From positions 59,457,535-59,521,534 of the forward strand of contig CM063111.1 in NCBI GenBank assembly GCA_031841125.1: 64,000 bases of DNA, given 5' to 3'. The notes under the pieces were generated by a model. The model had not been told where the DNA came from, did no database searches, and saw nothing but the letters and a program-made list of their open reading frames with translations. This DNA comes from Acanthococcus lagerstroemiae (taxonomy: Eukaryota; Arthropoda; Insecta; Hemiptera; Eriococcidae). The position numbers were made by a program, and so were the translations under genes. Below are positions 10,935 through 22,339 of this stretch, one piece after another; the first letter of the stretch is position 1, and each line of letters starts with the position of its first letter.

Positions 10935-12130
10935 TGCCTCTTCAGGACCAATTTAGACATGTTCCAGACTTTTCTAGACAGTTCAAGATTCTTCGAGGCT
11001 CTTTCAGATTTCTTATATCCGGACTTGCTGAGACTCTTTCGACTTAACTGAGAATAAATCCTTAACGCTCTTCCAGACAGACTTCAAAATTTCAGTACGA
11101 CTCTTCCAGATCCGCTTAAGACTGTTCGAAGCTTGCCTGAAACTTCTCAGAATTCTGTTCAAACATGCTAAGACTCAGTCATTCCGCAAGACTCTTTCGG
11201 GTTCGTTTAAGACTTTTCTACGCTCGACTGAAGCTCTGAAAATTTCATTCAAACATATGCTAAGACTTAGTTATTCTGTAGGACTCTTCAGGATTTGCTT
11301 AAGACTGTTCCAGGCGTGACTGAACTCCTTAAAACTCTGTTCCAACGTGTTAAGACTCAGTCATTTTGTAAGACCCTTCCAGATTTTTTAAAGACTATTT
11401 AGGCTTGACTGAAATTCCTCAAAACTCTATTTAAACATGCTAACACTCAGTCATTCTGTAAAACTCTCCCGAAGTCGTTAAAGACTGTTCCAAGCTTGAT
11501 TGAAACGCCTCAAAGCTGTATTCAATGCTAATTCTCGGTCATTCTGTGAGACTCTCCCGGATTTGTTTAAGACTGTTCCAGGTTTGACTGAAACTCCTCG
11601 AAACTCCGTTCAAACATGCTAAGACTCAGTCATCCTGTGAGACTTTTTCGGATTCGTTTAAGACTGTTGCAGGCTTGACTGAAACTCCTCAAACTTTCAT
11701 TTGAACTTGCTAAGACTTATTCAAGACTATGGCATGCTTGCGTAAGACTCACTTAAACTTATTTAAGATTTTGTGAGACTCATCCGTACATTTTTTGGAC
11801 TCATTCAGACTGTTTATAACATTTTAGTTCCCTTCCAGACTTATTTAGTTTGAAATTCTCTTTAAATATTTTTTTGATTCACTAGGACGGTTTTAGACTT
11901 GATTGAGACGTTTCGAGACATCTTGACTCGTTTTGTTTGAGACTATCTCTAAATCGTTTCCAGATTCGTTAAAACGATTTGAGGCTGAATTAAGATTTTC
12001 TGAGACGTACTGATTCGTTTAAGACCTAAGGCTCTTTAAAATCTCTTCAAAACTTTCTCCGTCTCATTTAAGACCTTTTCAAACCTGTTTAAGTTATTTT
12101 AAGCCTCTTTTAGATGTATCTCGAAGGTGC
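10935..12130 (+). repeat. Degenerate minisatellite with a ~90-bp higher-order unit
   Basis: Phrases of the type TTTAAGACTGTTCCAGGCTTG, ACTGAAACTCCTCAAAACTC and GCTAAGACTCAGTCATTCTG recur in fixed order. The GCTAAGACTCAGTCATT phrase falls near 11168, 11257, 11345, 11435, 11525, 11613 and 11706, a period of about 90 bp over six to seven units. On both sides (10940-11150 and 11750-12130) the order breaks down into a shorter motif of about 20 bp, AGACT.TTC.AG. So the centre looks recently homogenised and the edges old. Confidence 0.8.
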
Positions 12131-12198
12131 CCTCTACTTGTTTGAAAATATCATGTCTTTAAAAAGTTTTGAAGTATTTTCGTGTGCATAAGAGACCC

Positions 12199-12403
12199 TG
12201 TTGCCAGATCTGTCCGGAAGCAATTTCCGTTCAAATCCGAAAAATGAAAATTACAACTTGAAAATACGTTCTGTGCTGTCGGGCAAAATTCGTTTTTCCG
12301 ACATATGGCACCATTTCATAGAAGGCTTCACATATTCTAAAGTTGACGAATTTGGTAAAATCGACTCTCAGTTGGCGCAGTTCAGCCCCTAGTTGGCAAC
12401 ATT
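12199..12403. mobile_element. Candidate TIR element (TGTTGCCA ends)
   Basis: The left end CTGTTGCCAGAT and the right end AGTTGGCAACATT form a short inverted repeat about 205 bp apart, similar to the AGTGTTGCC elements at 16590 and 17164. No target duplication was found, so it may be an old copy or chance. Confidence 0.35.
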
Positions 12404-13192
12404 GCTAAGAGAGTTTTAAAGAACTCCAAAGTATATCTTGAAAATCTACCCTTAAATCAAGTGTCGAATTGCCCGAAACCGTTTCTCTTTCGATTTAAAT
12501 ATCGATTCAGAAAATTAACGAATTTCGGACGTCGAGAACCTAGTTAAGAATTTTGAACCTGTCCGAATGAGTCTGAAGAAGTCTAGGTCAAGTCCAAAAG
12601 TGTCTCAAACGAGCCAAAATGAGTCGTATACATGGTGTAAAGCAGTGGCCTGAAGTTCCTTCTAAGATATGGGCCACACAGGCTTTTTCAGTTCGGGTCG
12701 CGGACCTCATTTAATATTCAGACTTGAGAACTATAAATAATCCTCAGCAAGGAAGGTGGATTTCAAGCTTTGAAATAAAGACGTATAACGTGGCAAAAAT
12801 ATCCGCAATAATCAGGAGCGAGAAATTTGTAACTATTTTATTGAATTTTAACAAAAAAAGGTCAATTTTGCTTTACTTTCAATGGCTACTCTCGAAATAG
12901 AAATGAAACAAGGATCTGCCAATGACCGGAGGCCTCTCGAAGTCATCACGGGCCAGTTTGGCCTGCGGGTTTCCACTTTGAAACAGTTGTTTTAAAGAAT
13001 ATCGTTATAGAGTTTAGATTTTGAAGAATTTGACGGAATATTGAATACATCTTCAAGAATCTGAAAAAGCATAAATGAAGCTTGAAATGGTCGTGAACGA
13101 ATCTGAGGATGTCTTGAAGTATCTGATATCTCGGATATAGCGGGAAGAGTTTTAAAGAATCTAAAACATAGTTCGTAAAGTGAAAAACAGCG
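12404..13192. other. No gene; minisatellite-like phrases
   Basis: Bases 12540-12625 and 13020-13180 carry GAGTCTGAAGAAGTCTAGG-like phrases, the complement of the 10.9-12.1 kb motif. Bases 12615-12960 hold GGGTCGCGGACC and terminal-like CAGTGG phrases reminiscent of an old hAT element, but no clear ends. Confidence 0.35.
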
Positions 13193-13672
13193 GCTTGGTG
13201 GCCGAGTGGATTCGAACGCTGCCTTATAAGCTACGGAACGCGGGTTCGAATCCCAGTACGGATGGCGAATTTTTTTAGATTAATATATGATGATAAAATA
13301 TAAGAATATTTGAAAAATTTTAACATCCAACCAAGCCACACCAATTTTAGCAAGAGGTGTTATTCAATTAAATTGTTTCGCCGGAATTCAAAAAGATTAC
13401 AGTCGGGTTAGCCACACCTATAGATTACTGACACCTGACTAGTCTGGTTAGGGCTCTATAGTTTCACCTGGGTATACTAAGCCGCCATTTTGGTTCATAC
13501 TGCGCCCGTGGATGCCGAATCTGACTATGCGGAGCGTAACACGTAGTCAATTCGGCATCGACGGGCGCAGTATGAACCAAAATGGTGGCTTAGTATACCC
13601 AGGTGAAACTATAGAGCCCTAGTCTGGTGTGCCATGCAGGTTGCATGCCCCTTACGGAGAAGGAAAATAAAA
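13193..13672 (+). mobile_element. tRNA-derived SINE family A, copy 1
   Basis: The first 75 bp resemble a tRNA. They contain a pol III A box, TGGCCGAGTGG (13199-13209), and a B box, GGTTCGAATCC (13243-13253), but the acceptor stem does not pair, so it is not a functional tRNA gene. The following body (AAGCCACACCAATTTTAGC ... GTTGCATGCCCCTTA) matches the complement of 18003-18165, and the head matches 18969-19047 on the minus strand. Without the MITE inserted at 13449 the SINE would be about 305 bp. No clear target duplication or A tail is seen. Confidence 0.75.
13449..13620. mobile_element. 172-bp hairpin MITE with 8-bp TSD
   Basis: Bases 13450-13520 are the reverse complement of 13550-13620 with two mismatches, and pairing continues almost to the centre, so the whole element can fold as one long hairpin. 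The ends read AGGGCTCTATAG. AGTCTGGT occurs at 13441-13448 and again at 13621-13628. The family A SINE copy at 18003-19047 has one AGTCTGGT and no insertion at the same point, which proves the boundaries to within a base. An 8-bp duplication suggests the hAT superfamily. It has no coding capacity. Confidence 0.92.
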
Positions 13673-16581
13673 AGTTATGCTTAACTATGGAAGAGTCCGA
13701 ATGATTTTAATAAATTCTGATTCAGTACTTGACAGAATCTTTGTACTCGAAAATACAACTTTCCACGAAGGTGTCCACCAACAAAATGCAAAAATTCTTT
13801 TTTTCCCCCTGGAAAAGTATATTACAACATACAGCTGCTCGAACTTTCCTTTAAAATTGCCAATTTTATATTCTGTTAGTATCCATATAGACTGGACTAC
13901 CATGTAGAATAACCACTGGAATTTACCACTATCCAAACTCTGTTTTATAACTGTCAATTACTATCTTAAAACTCTTCAAACGCGCCAAAACTACCCGTTA
14001 GAATAATCCTTGCCGAAAACAGACCTAATTTCATTCGTATTGCCAACGTATATAATTCCCAACAGAGAGTTGGGATGAAATGTGGTCGTTATATTCCTCT
14101 TTCAAATGTATCCCTGTTAATGAGACTACTGAAGTTGGATACGTTCGTTTGAAGCGATGAAAAAAACCTTCGTAAGCCATTTCTATGCTAATAATCTTCG
14201 TCATCCAGGAGCTTGTAGACCGCGGGGAAGAATAATACGCAGCCGCATGTGATAACTTGAAAATATTTTATTAGGAGAAAAATCTTTTCCAGCGTCTCTA
14301 CGAATACACCGCTTTAGTTTCTTCAATTTGCTCCGTTAAGCTCCTTTACAAGCTCCATCTCTTTTACGATTCCGCGTCGAGTCAACTTTTAAACTTTTCT
14401 GCTCGAAATTACGCTTCTTTGCCGATCCTATCATTCTGTGTAGGTAGACTATGTTAGATAAATGGCAAAATGAAAGCGTAATAAACTAAGTCTATACCTA
14501 AGTTTGACGATAGAACACATCATCGAACTGAAAGGGAATTAAGATGAAAATACTTGAAACATCGGCCGATGAAAACTCAATATTGAACACGAGAAAGCCT
14601 GTCGATATAATTGTGGAGTGCCTGTTACACGAAAGAAGGGCGCACGTACATTTTTGTTGTTGTTATTCTAGTGGATTTATGTCATATAAAATTTTTATAT
14701 AGCCCCGCCAATCGTTCACCATATTACAATCCAAGAACCAAAACAAAATCCACAAAAAATAGTAACGAGTAAAATTTGAATTTCGGGGCCCTAAATCGCC
14801 GAGACCGGGTAACAAGTTTGATGAAACATTCTAAATAATTAATATTTCAATGATTTGTTTGATGGTCTAAATGAAGTCACAAATGAGTTTTCCCTGTTTC
14901 AAGTATGATAATATGTAGATTTCGGGACTAAAAATCGACGCCAGATCGAAAAAATGTAATGAAATATTCAAAATTAATGACCTAGAAGACCCTTATTTTT
15001 ATAGTTTGCGGTTTTTTCGGCGAGAAGTATGTCATTCGGACCGCAGCGAGGGTATTGAAGATCAAAGAAACGAAAGTTTATAGAAAACACGTGTGTATTG
15101 ATCGATAGCGAAAGTAAGTCGTAATTCGAGTACTAAAACGTATTACGGATATCCTGCCTGACCGATCGAGGGAGAAAAAGGAGAGTGATTCATGAAAGTA
15201 ATGAAAAGAAGAAGAGTGTGGCTTAGAAAAGACCACGTACAGAAAGTGCGGGTATGCAGACGACAAAAGACGTTTTTAAGACGCTCGCATCGTGGTACGC
15301 AGAAATTAGCCAAGTAGAACGATTTATACATTAGAGAGGAGAGGGCCACCGCAGTTTGTTTAGTACCCAGGAAAGGATTACCACAGTTTACTTAGTACCC
15401 TCCCGTTAGAAAGCTGAAAGTAGCACGTTTCCGCCCTCCTTGGAGGGAAAGAAATTCCCTAACCCTTGAAGAAACTAAATCGAAGATCCATATTGAGCCT
15501 TAGTCGATTCGACCTTGCGTTTGAAAAGTGACCAGTAGGCCTCTTTTATACGTATCTGATAAAGTTGTGCCGGCACCAAGAAATAATTAAGGGGGAAAAT
15601 GAGAAAAGAAAATCTGTATTTAAAAAAAAAATTTGTATACTTTGTATGAACAACGAACGTAGTTTGTTTCGTATTTGTTTCTTTATTTATTTGTTCCCAA
15701 TATATTACATTTTAAACCATATTTACAAGCTTTAGATGGTGTTTCGGAATAAGGACATAAGTTTCGGACGTTTCATTTTTCTAATAGAATCGTAAATCTT
15801 CAGATACTTTTCAGAAAGTTGATATTTTTAGTTTTGATAGTTATATTCGAACCAATAAAATAGTAATTTAGCTAGAATGAAACACTTGAGAGCCTTATAT
15901 CTTAAAACGGAATTTTTGTATTTCCTTTTATTCTAGATCACTCCTCAATCATTTACGAATTGTGTTCGTGTTACTACTCTCTAGGCAAACAGAGTAATTA
16001 AAAATGAATTTCCATTCAGATTGTTTCATAATAATCTTCGGCATTATTCCCGTGGTTAAGAAAGAATAAAATAAGCTTTACGTTTTGCGAAACCTGTAAC
16101 CACCACGGAGGCTTAACATCAACCAGAACTGCTAGAACTGTGCAAGATACAGGAGATTTCTCTCGGTTCAAAATTGCTGTTCGTAAAACTATCGGCAACA
16201 TAAGATCTCTTAATGTACTCATGTTTAAACTTCACCTTTTGAAGAATAAATTTCAATTGACATTCATTCTTTGTTTATGTGCAGGAATGTAAAATTTCAG
16301 TTAGTATTTTTTATTGAATTCAACCAACACGATAAATATCAATTATCCTTGAAACGGCTTCTCTACCTTCTTAACATTCCATTCATGGAGATTTCTTCAT
16401 CCCCTCACCTTCATATTTTAACACCAAGCATTTACTCATGTAGTTTTGTGTTTAATTGGATCCTGTGTGAAGGTTAATTAATAATGTAACTTCCTGTCAG
16501 TTTCTTGAGACCACCAAATTCGGTTTCAAGATCAGATCGACCCTAAATTAAAGCGCCTAATGAAGGGGAAGAAAGTCGAAG
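13673..16581. other. Mostly unannotatable DNA with one dispersed repeat
   Basis: Bases 14770-15000 carry the phrase TTCGGGGCCCTAAATCGCCG, repeated imperfectly about 139 bp later, plus AATGACCTAGAAGACCC. The same phrases recur near 44590-44860. At 15352-15405 a phrase of about 20 bp, CAGTTTGTTTAGTACCC, is repeated with a 36-bp period. The rest shows no gene. Confidence 0.4.
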
Positions 16582-16589
16582 GTCGAATC

Positions 16590-16787
16590 AGTGTTGCCAG
16601 AAGTGAAAATTGAATTCTGCTCTCGGATGTCCTAAATTCTGTTAAATTTTGATATATTTCAAAAAAATCGGCTAAAACCCGTTCAAAATGAGCTGTCCAA
16701 CGAGAATTTAGATGCTAAGAAATTTTCGCTGCTAAAAGTGAAAAATTCTGCTAAATCTAGCAGCGAAAATTCCGTTCTGGCAACACT
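16590..16787. mobile_element. hAT-type MITE (AGTGTTGCCAGAA ends)
   Basis: The left end AGTGTTGCCAGAA is an exact complement of the right end TTCTGGCAACACT. The flanks GTCGAATC (16582-16589) and GTCGAATG (16788-16795) form an 8-bp target duplication with one mismatch, the hAT length. The 198-bp interior has no coding frame and includes further GAATTCTGCT-like inverted phrases near the ends. Confidence 0.85.
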
Positions 16788-17163
16788 GTCGAATGCGTCA
16801 TAAATTATATGGATTTAATTTTTCGATCTTAGTAAGTTTGGTTAATTTATTTTTATTTATTTTGACGCTGATTTAGAAACTACTGTGAATTTAAAAGTGA
16901 GGATACGCACGTGAAATGGAAGAGAAAATTCGTCAATGTTGAACAAGTTGTAGAGTTACTACATACACATTATTTTCAAAATTTCGAAGTGTTAAAGGTC
17001 ATATCTCATAATATAAAACCGCAATCATTTAATTATTAATGAATGGATATGATAAATAGTCCACGCTGAGCACCACATATACCCTTATTCATGCTATGCA
17101 CTGTAATGTTCACCACTTTAAAACTATTTGAAACTAAAGTGTAAGGACTTCGTTCATTCTCAT

Positions 17164-17568
17164 AGTGTTGCCAATCTGGCATAGTGGGTGCTAAATTTAC
17201 CATCTTTCCTAATTCTCAGCATACTTTTTTTTTTTTTTTCAGAAGGATGTATAGTATCTTTTTTAGCATGCTTCAAAATTTCATCTCTGTTGGAGGATTA
17301 TGGTAAATGTTACAATTTCTACAAGTGAAAATGAGTAGTGAGATTAAGACTGGGTGATGAGTGTGTTGGAAGTAATTCTTAGCGCTTCTACAGAGAGCCG
17401 TATTCGCAAATATTTTTACATATTTCCAGACCTGCAGCTGCATGTTGCATACTGCATAATCACATAAGAGGTCGGTCGCTAACAGCATCTTGGCAGAAAT
17501 AACAGTATCCATTTAGCATCTTCTGCCATATCATTTGGCATCTTCAAAAATTTTCATTCGGCAACACT
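17164..17568. mobile_element. Related TIR element (AGTGTTGCC ends)
   Basis: The ends AGTGTTGCCAA and CGGCAACACT mirror each other and match the termini of the 198-bp hAT MITE 400 bp upstream. The interior of 405 bp has repeated GGCATCTT/AGCATCTT phrases near the right end but no coding frame. I could not find a target duplication, so the element may have lost it or the exact ends may differ. Confidence 0.55.
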
Positions 17569-18002
17569 GAAATTAATATCTCACATGCTGGCCATGCTAC
17601 TGATTGAAAATTACTTTCTATCCTGGTATTCATCTACTTCTTCAAGATCAAACCTCCCTTCTTATGTGTCTAACTTTTCAAATTAGACGAAATATAAAAA
17701 TTTATGAAATTATATTTCTGTTGTTATTTATAAAAATTTGGACACAAGCATCGCTCCTCCTCCCCTTTATCTTACGGTGGAGTTTTCAACGTACGGCGAA
17801 ACTGATGTAAAACTGATTTTAGTGACTTTCCTATTTTGGCCAGAGCTCTTGTAAATATATAAATAAATATATAAATAATACAGCCTTGAAACTGACGTTT
17901 CGGTCCACCCACTGGGACTTAGGCCTTCTTGATCAATTATTTTGATACAAGGGTTATAGTCTAATTGCCCTTGGTGTCAAGCCATTTCTGGGGAATGTTT
18001 AT
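17569..18002. other. No recognisable feature
   Basis: AT-rich; a (TAAATATA)-like tract lies near 17855-17880. No gene. Confidence 0.4.
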
Positions 18003-19047
18003 GAAAGAGTTTTTCTTCTCTATAAGGGGCATGCAACCTGCATGGTAGACCAGACTAGTCGGGTGTTAGTAGTCTATAGGTGTGGCTAACCAAATTGTAG
18101 TCTTTTTGAAATCCGGCGGAATAATGAAACTGAACTCCACCTCTTGCTACATACAATTGGTGACCATGGATAACTAAAAGAACCTTAGGGGTCAAAAACG
18201 AATTTCCAGGTTTTTTAAAATTTGGGTATTCGGAAACCAGCAGTTTTGCGTGAACTCAAGAAAAAAAAGTGAAACTGTGAGGAACACCTCTGAATGACAA
18301 AAGGGACCATGGAGGCTTGAGAGGATAATTTTATCAATACCTATACGTTATAAAAACATTGTCATGATATACGACAAAAAGGCTGTGACGATATTCTACA
18401 ACTACCCAACAGAGTCTGAAAGCCTTCGATAAAACTTTCGCTTTTGGCTTGTGATTTCCTGAATAAATTCGCTTTTCGCTTTTAACTTTTTCTGCTTAAT
18501 TTAGCTTTTGGATTTTGCTTTCAGCTTCCAGAAATTAATTAGTTTTTGGGTTTTAGCTTTCAGCTTTCTACTTTTTTCTTTTTTCGGTCTTCTTATTAAT
18601 AACAAGGTCACAAAGTTCTGGAAAAGGCTAAATAAAAAGCTATGTAATAAAACTTTTGCTTTTAGCTTTTGGCTTTTCAACTTCGATTTCGCTTTCAGCG
18701 TCCAGAAATCGTTTGGCTTTCGGCCTAAAACTTTCGGCTCTTAAAAAACTTTCAAACTCTGCTACCCAATAATACACACCTTCCAAATTTCACTGCAACT
18801 ACTGCAATCGGACAACGTGATTTTTAGTTATGAATCAACCAAATTTTCTTTTCGCTATTTCTAAAAAATTGATTTTTACCTCTAAGGTCCCTTTTGTCAT
18901 CCATGGTCACATTATTTATATTCTTGTACTTTGTTATTTTCTTATCATGTTTTAATCTTAAAAATTCGCCATCCGTACTGGGATTCGAACCCGCGTTTCG
19001 TGGTTTAGGAGACAGCGTTCGAATCTACTCGGCCACCAAGCCATTGA
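18003..19047 (-). mobile_element. SINE family A, copy 2, interrupted
   Basis: Read on the minus strand, this copy starts with a tRNA-like head at 18969-19047 (A box TGGCCGAGTAG, B box GGTTCGAATCC). It continues, after a 751-bp insertion, through the same body as copy 1 to the GCATGCCCCTTA end near 18027. It keeps one AGTCTGGT where copy 1 carries a MITE, so it serves as the empty site. The tRNA-like stretch is not a working tRNA gene. Confidence 0.75.
18160..18910. mobile_element. TIR element nested in SINE A copy 2
   Basis: The left end GTGACCATGGATAACTAAAA and the complement of the right end GTGACCATGGATGACAAAAG match over about 38 bp, continuing into ACCTTAGRGGT. A third copy of the GGACCATGG phrase lies at about 18302. 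The interior (18420-18745) is a degenerate tandem repeat of GCTTTT.GCTTT phrases, and frames through it are low complexity. It interrupts the SINE between head and body. The target duplication is unclear. Confidence 0.65.
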
Positions 19048-19049
19048 CA

Positions 19050-19080
19050 CAGGGTGTCTACCGGGCCAATAAGTCCAAGA
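19050..19080 (+). mobile_element. Left terminus of a CAGGGTGTCTAC element
   Basis: CAGGGTGTCTACC followed by GGGCCAATAAGTCC has the same start as the elements at 24440 and 41859. It abuts the tRNA head of SINE A copy 2. No matching right end (GGTAGACACCCTG) occurs within the next few kb, so its extent is unknown. Confidence 0.4.
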
Positions 19081-19223
19081 AAAGTTCAATAATTAATAAA
19101 TTTTAGTACAGGTTCAATGAAAATTGAAAAGTAAGAAATTATGCATTATTTAAGAAATGGTCAATTCTTGAAATCAGGAATCCTAGTTTAACTTTTTTGG
19201 ACTTCTTTTCTGTATCTCCAATG

Positions 19224-19385
19224 CAGGCGCGGATCCACGGAGGGGGCAGATACCCCCAAAAAAACAAAGAGAAGCAAAAATCTGTGGGTTAAGGAGGGGA
19301 AAAATCTGTGGGTGAGAGGGCAGCAAAAATTGTTTCTTTATTTCTGCTACCTCCTCCCCAAAATGGTCATCTGGATTCGCGCCTG
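19224..19385. mobile_element. 162-bp MITE (CAGGCGCGRATCCA ends)
   Basis: CAGGCGCGGATCCA at the left mirrors TGGATTCGCGCCTG at the right with one mismatch. The direct repeat CCAATG flanks it at 19218-19223 and 19386-19391. The interior contains a near-duplicated phrase, AAAATCTGTGGGT. The end sequence looks hAT-like, but only 6 bp of duplication can be seen. Confidence 0.7.
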
Positions 19386-19391
19386 CCAATG

Positions 19392-21915
19392 TACTCAAGC
19401 ATACTCTGCGTGGTCCCTTCTTTTTGTGGTCGTGGTAAAACATAAAAAAACCGAAAAAAATCCAATGAAAGTCCAGTAAAAGTTCGAGTATTTTTAATTT
19501 TCAAATTTGTTATACACCGTAAACGAAGTGGTATTCTCCCAGTGCTGTTTAAAAAATTGGCATCCGGCAAATCCTAATAACGAATAGCCTAGTGACAAAA
19601 ATGAGACATAGGGAATATATTCTTAAATTTTAGTTGGCATTTTTGCGCTATCTTACACCCCCCCCCCCAAAAAAAAATACTGCTACTGACGGCTTTGACC
19701 TTGCCTTTTTTAGATTTTGAGCCATTTTCCCTTTTAAGTTGTTGGACTGCTCCGTTACCTATGGTTCAAATTATGTTAAACATGAATTTAGCACTGACCA
19801 CAGAACATGTAGAATGGTATCTATGCATTGTAATATTCATAGAATTCTTAACCCTTTCCTCCGTTCTTCTTAGTCCTAGTTTGTCCTAAATTTCAAATTA
19901 AATATCAAAACTGATTCCAACTGTCTCGATAATTATGTCCCAATGTTTGTTTCATTTTTCATAATACAGACTGATGCAAAAGTTCTATAAAAATATTTAC
20001 AACGCTCTTATAACCCCAGAAAATCGAGTATAGCTGAAAAGACGTAGCAAGAAAGTCTGTGGGGTTGATACCCCCCTGAACTTATATGAAGTCGGTATTT
20101 GTCCGCAAATCCGGCTTATTATTCGGCATTCTGAACCATCAGTCAGAAAACCAAAATTTTTTTGTTATCGTTTTATTATTACCAGTTGACTTTTTTTTTT
20201 TCTGGGTTGGACGAAAAATGTTTGTGCTACCGAGTCGGCATTTTTCGTTAAATCGTTCGGTTTCAGGCATTTAGTCATTATTTAGGGCATCATTCGAGGT
20301 AAAATATGAAAGTCGTTGGGCTTTTTTCTCTTTAAATAACTTTTGATTGCCGAGTCGGCATTCTTGACGTATTCCACCTCTCCCCTCGTCAACAGGCCTC
20401 GTAGCACCTCTGTATAAAAGCGCGCCAAGGAAAGGGATGGGAGCTAAGGGAAACAACTGATTTCCTCTGAAGTCGTATCCAGTATATTTAGCTTTTTTTT
20501 CGCACAATTCTCGAAAAAGAAAACAATAATCGTGTTAGAGATTCGAACATTCACCGGCTTCCTCCCCACATAATGGTCGCAAGGGTCTGTGGTGTTTTCT
20601 TACTGCGGAAATGGGTAAAAAGCATTCGATGGAATTTAGAGCATTTCTGCCCTTCCTCTTTCGCCTGGACTAAAATGAATACCGTATTGGAAAAGGATCA
20701 AAAATATCATTAAGAAATTTATGTCCTTTTAATTTATTATTTACGAAATTAAAATCGCAAATTGGTGGCCGGGCAGTTGGTATACATCATTTCACATGAA
20801 TTCATTTTCAATTCAATCAGTGCGAAATTTCGGTTACTCATTTAATTGTATTAATTCGACGACAAGAAAACCAGAAATATGCAAATACGAGGACATCCTG
20901 TCGTGAAAAAGAAACAAAAGACGAAAAAAATAAGGAAAAAAGATGCTGTAAAAACAAATTAAAAAGGATATTCTAATGTGTAGCTGAGCGAGTAATTGCG
21001 TTCGCTTAAAATTGAAATTTGAAAACGGTGTACTATAGTAATTTGAATAACAAGAGAAAAAACGACGGCAAAAACATTAATGGATTTGCTGTAAATTGGG
21101 AACGGAATTGAAGATGCGTTTCAGATCTAAAACTGATCTACTTTAGTCCTCATTGAATGAAACTTCTTGGCGTATAACTTTCGGGTTTTCGTAAATGAAA
21201 GAATACTTTCGGCACGGTGAAAGCGGACCTAAGTTCCTCCTTTGAGGCTACGAACCAAATACGAAAGATTTTGGTCCTGAATGGGCGATAGATGCTGAAT
21301 ACATTTTCGTTGAAAATTATTTGAAAGTACCTGAGCACCGTTTCGCGAGGAAAAAAATGTCACCGATGCTTTGTCAGAAAAAGAAAGGAGAACAAGTCGA
21401 AGATATTTTTAATATTCCCGGTCGGAGAATATTTTCGTTCTCTGTCGTACCCGAAAAAAATTATTATCTGGAAATCGATCGCCCACGCGATTCTTCGTGT
21501 TTGATGGCTGGAATTCTTATACAGAGAATTCATTTCCATTTTCCAGGTGGAGGGCTGTATTGTCAAGGTGATTAATACGTAGGCCTCTGGCTGTTAAAGA
21601 GGGCCTGCATTAGGGCATTGTAAGTCCCGCGTTCTTGTTTCCACATCATAAGTGTCAAAAACTGGGAATGCTGTACCTACAGCGACAAAATATACAAAAT
21701 TTTATTGGAAATTCTTATTTTTATCGCAGTAATGGAGAAGAAAATAGTGGACAAATTTTAGATTCGTGATTTTTCTAATTAACTCTTTATGCAAAACACC
21801 ATACACATCGTCAAGAAAATTAGGAACAGTCTCCTTTGGCCGAACTTGTTATGATAGATGTAGTTAGGAACATTTCGTTGTACTATCCACTACTAAATTT
21901 TTTGACAAAATACAT
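19392..21915. other. No gene recognised
   Basis: Contains a poly(C)/poly(A) junction near 19660. The phrase CCGAGTCGGCATT occurs twice (20231 and 20351), the second as part of the palindrome TGCCGAGTCGGCA. Bases 20880-21580 are mostly open on both strands but match nothing I know. Confidence 0.35.
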
Positions 21916-21919
21916 TCAT

Positions 21920-22330
21920 ACATGTATTCATTAGTATTTTGTTTGTTCACGTTTGTATACACAGTTATTTCGTTTGTATTTAACTTCCTCCTGCGTTATG
22001 GAGGAGGGGGACTGATTGATGGTGTAATACTCCAGCACTTCCCATTTCGGGTCTGAAAACAATAATATTCATTTATAGATCATTTATAAGCATTTTCCAT
22101 GTAATTATTTTGTTTGTATACACCTCTATGTCAAGTTGGAGGGGGGAGGGAGGGGGCCGATGGACACATGCCCAACTTTCAATTTTGAGTGTGAAAACGG
22201 GTAGCAGTGGCTTGTAGGTATTTCGTTTGTACATGTCTTTACCACAATTATTCTATTTTATAAGACAAATTTTGTTTGCCTAAAAAGTTTTTTTTGTCCT
22301 TTTGTTTGAGCCTGGAGTTATCCAATGTTG
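21920..22330 (+). repeat. Diverged tandem repeat, ~155-bp period
   Basis: TTTTGTTTGTATACAC-type phrases followed by a G-rich tract (GGAGGAGGGGG, then GGAGGGGGGAGGGAGGGGG) and by TTTCGGGTCTGAAAAC / TTTGAGTGTGAAAACGGG recur two to three times. The G-rich tracts stand out in an AT-rich setting. Confidence 0.5.
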
Positions 22331-22339
22331 TGCGAGTTG

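Noticed and set aside
13193..13268. Functional tRNA gene
   Set aside because: A and B boxes are present but the acceptor stem does not pair, and the same head with the same body occurs at 18003-19047, so it is a SINE. The heads at 31931 and 63681 were rejected as tRNA genes for the same kind of reason.
18420..18760. Low-complexity Phe/Leu-rich plus-strand protein
   Set aside because: It is a GCTTTT-type tandem repeat inside a TIR element; the frame is incidental.
20229..20246. ACCGAGTCGGCATTTTT resembles the last hairpin of a Cas9 guide scaffold
   Set aside because: Only about 15 bases match, there is no repeat:anti-repeat or spacer array, and the setting is animal DNA. A related phrase at 20351 shows it is a local repeat.
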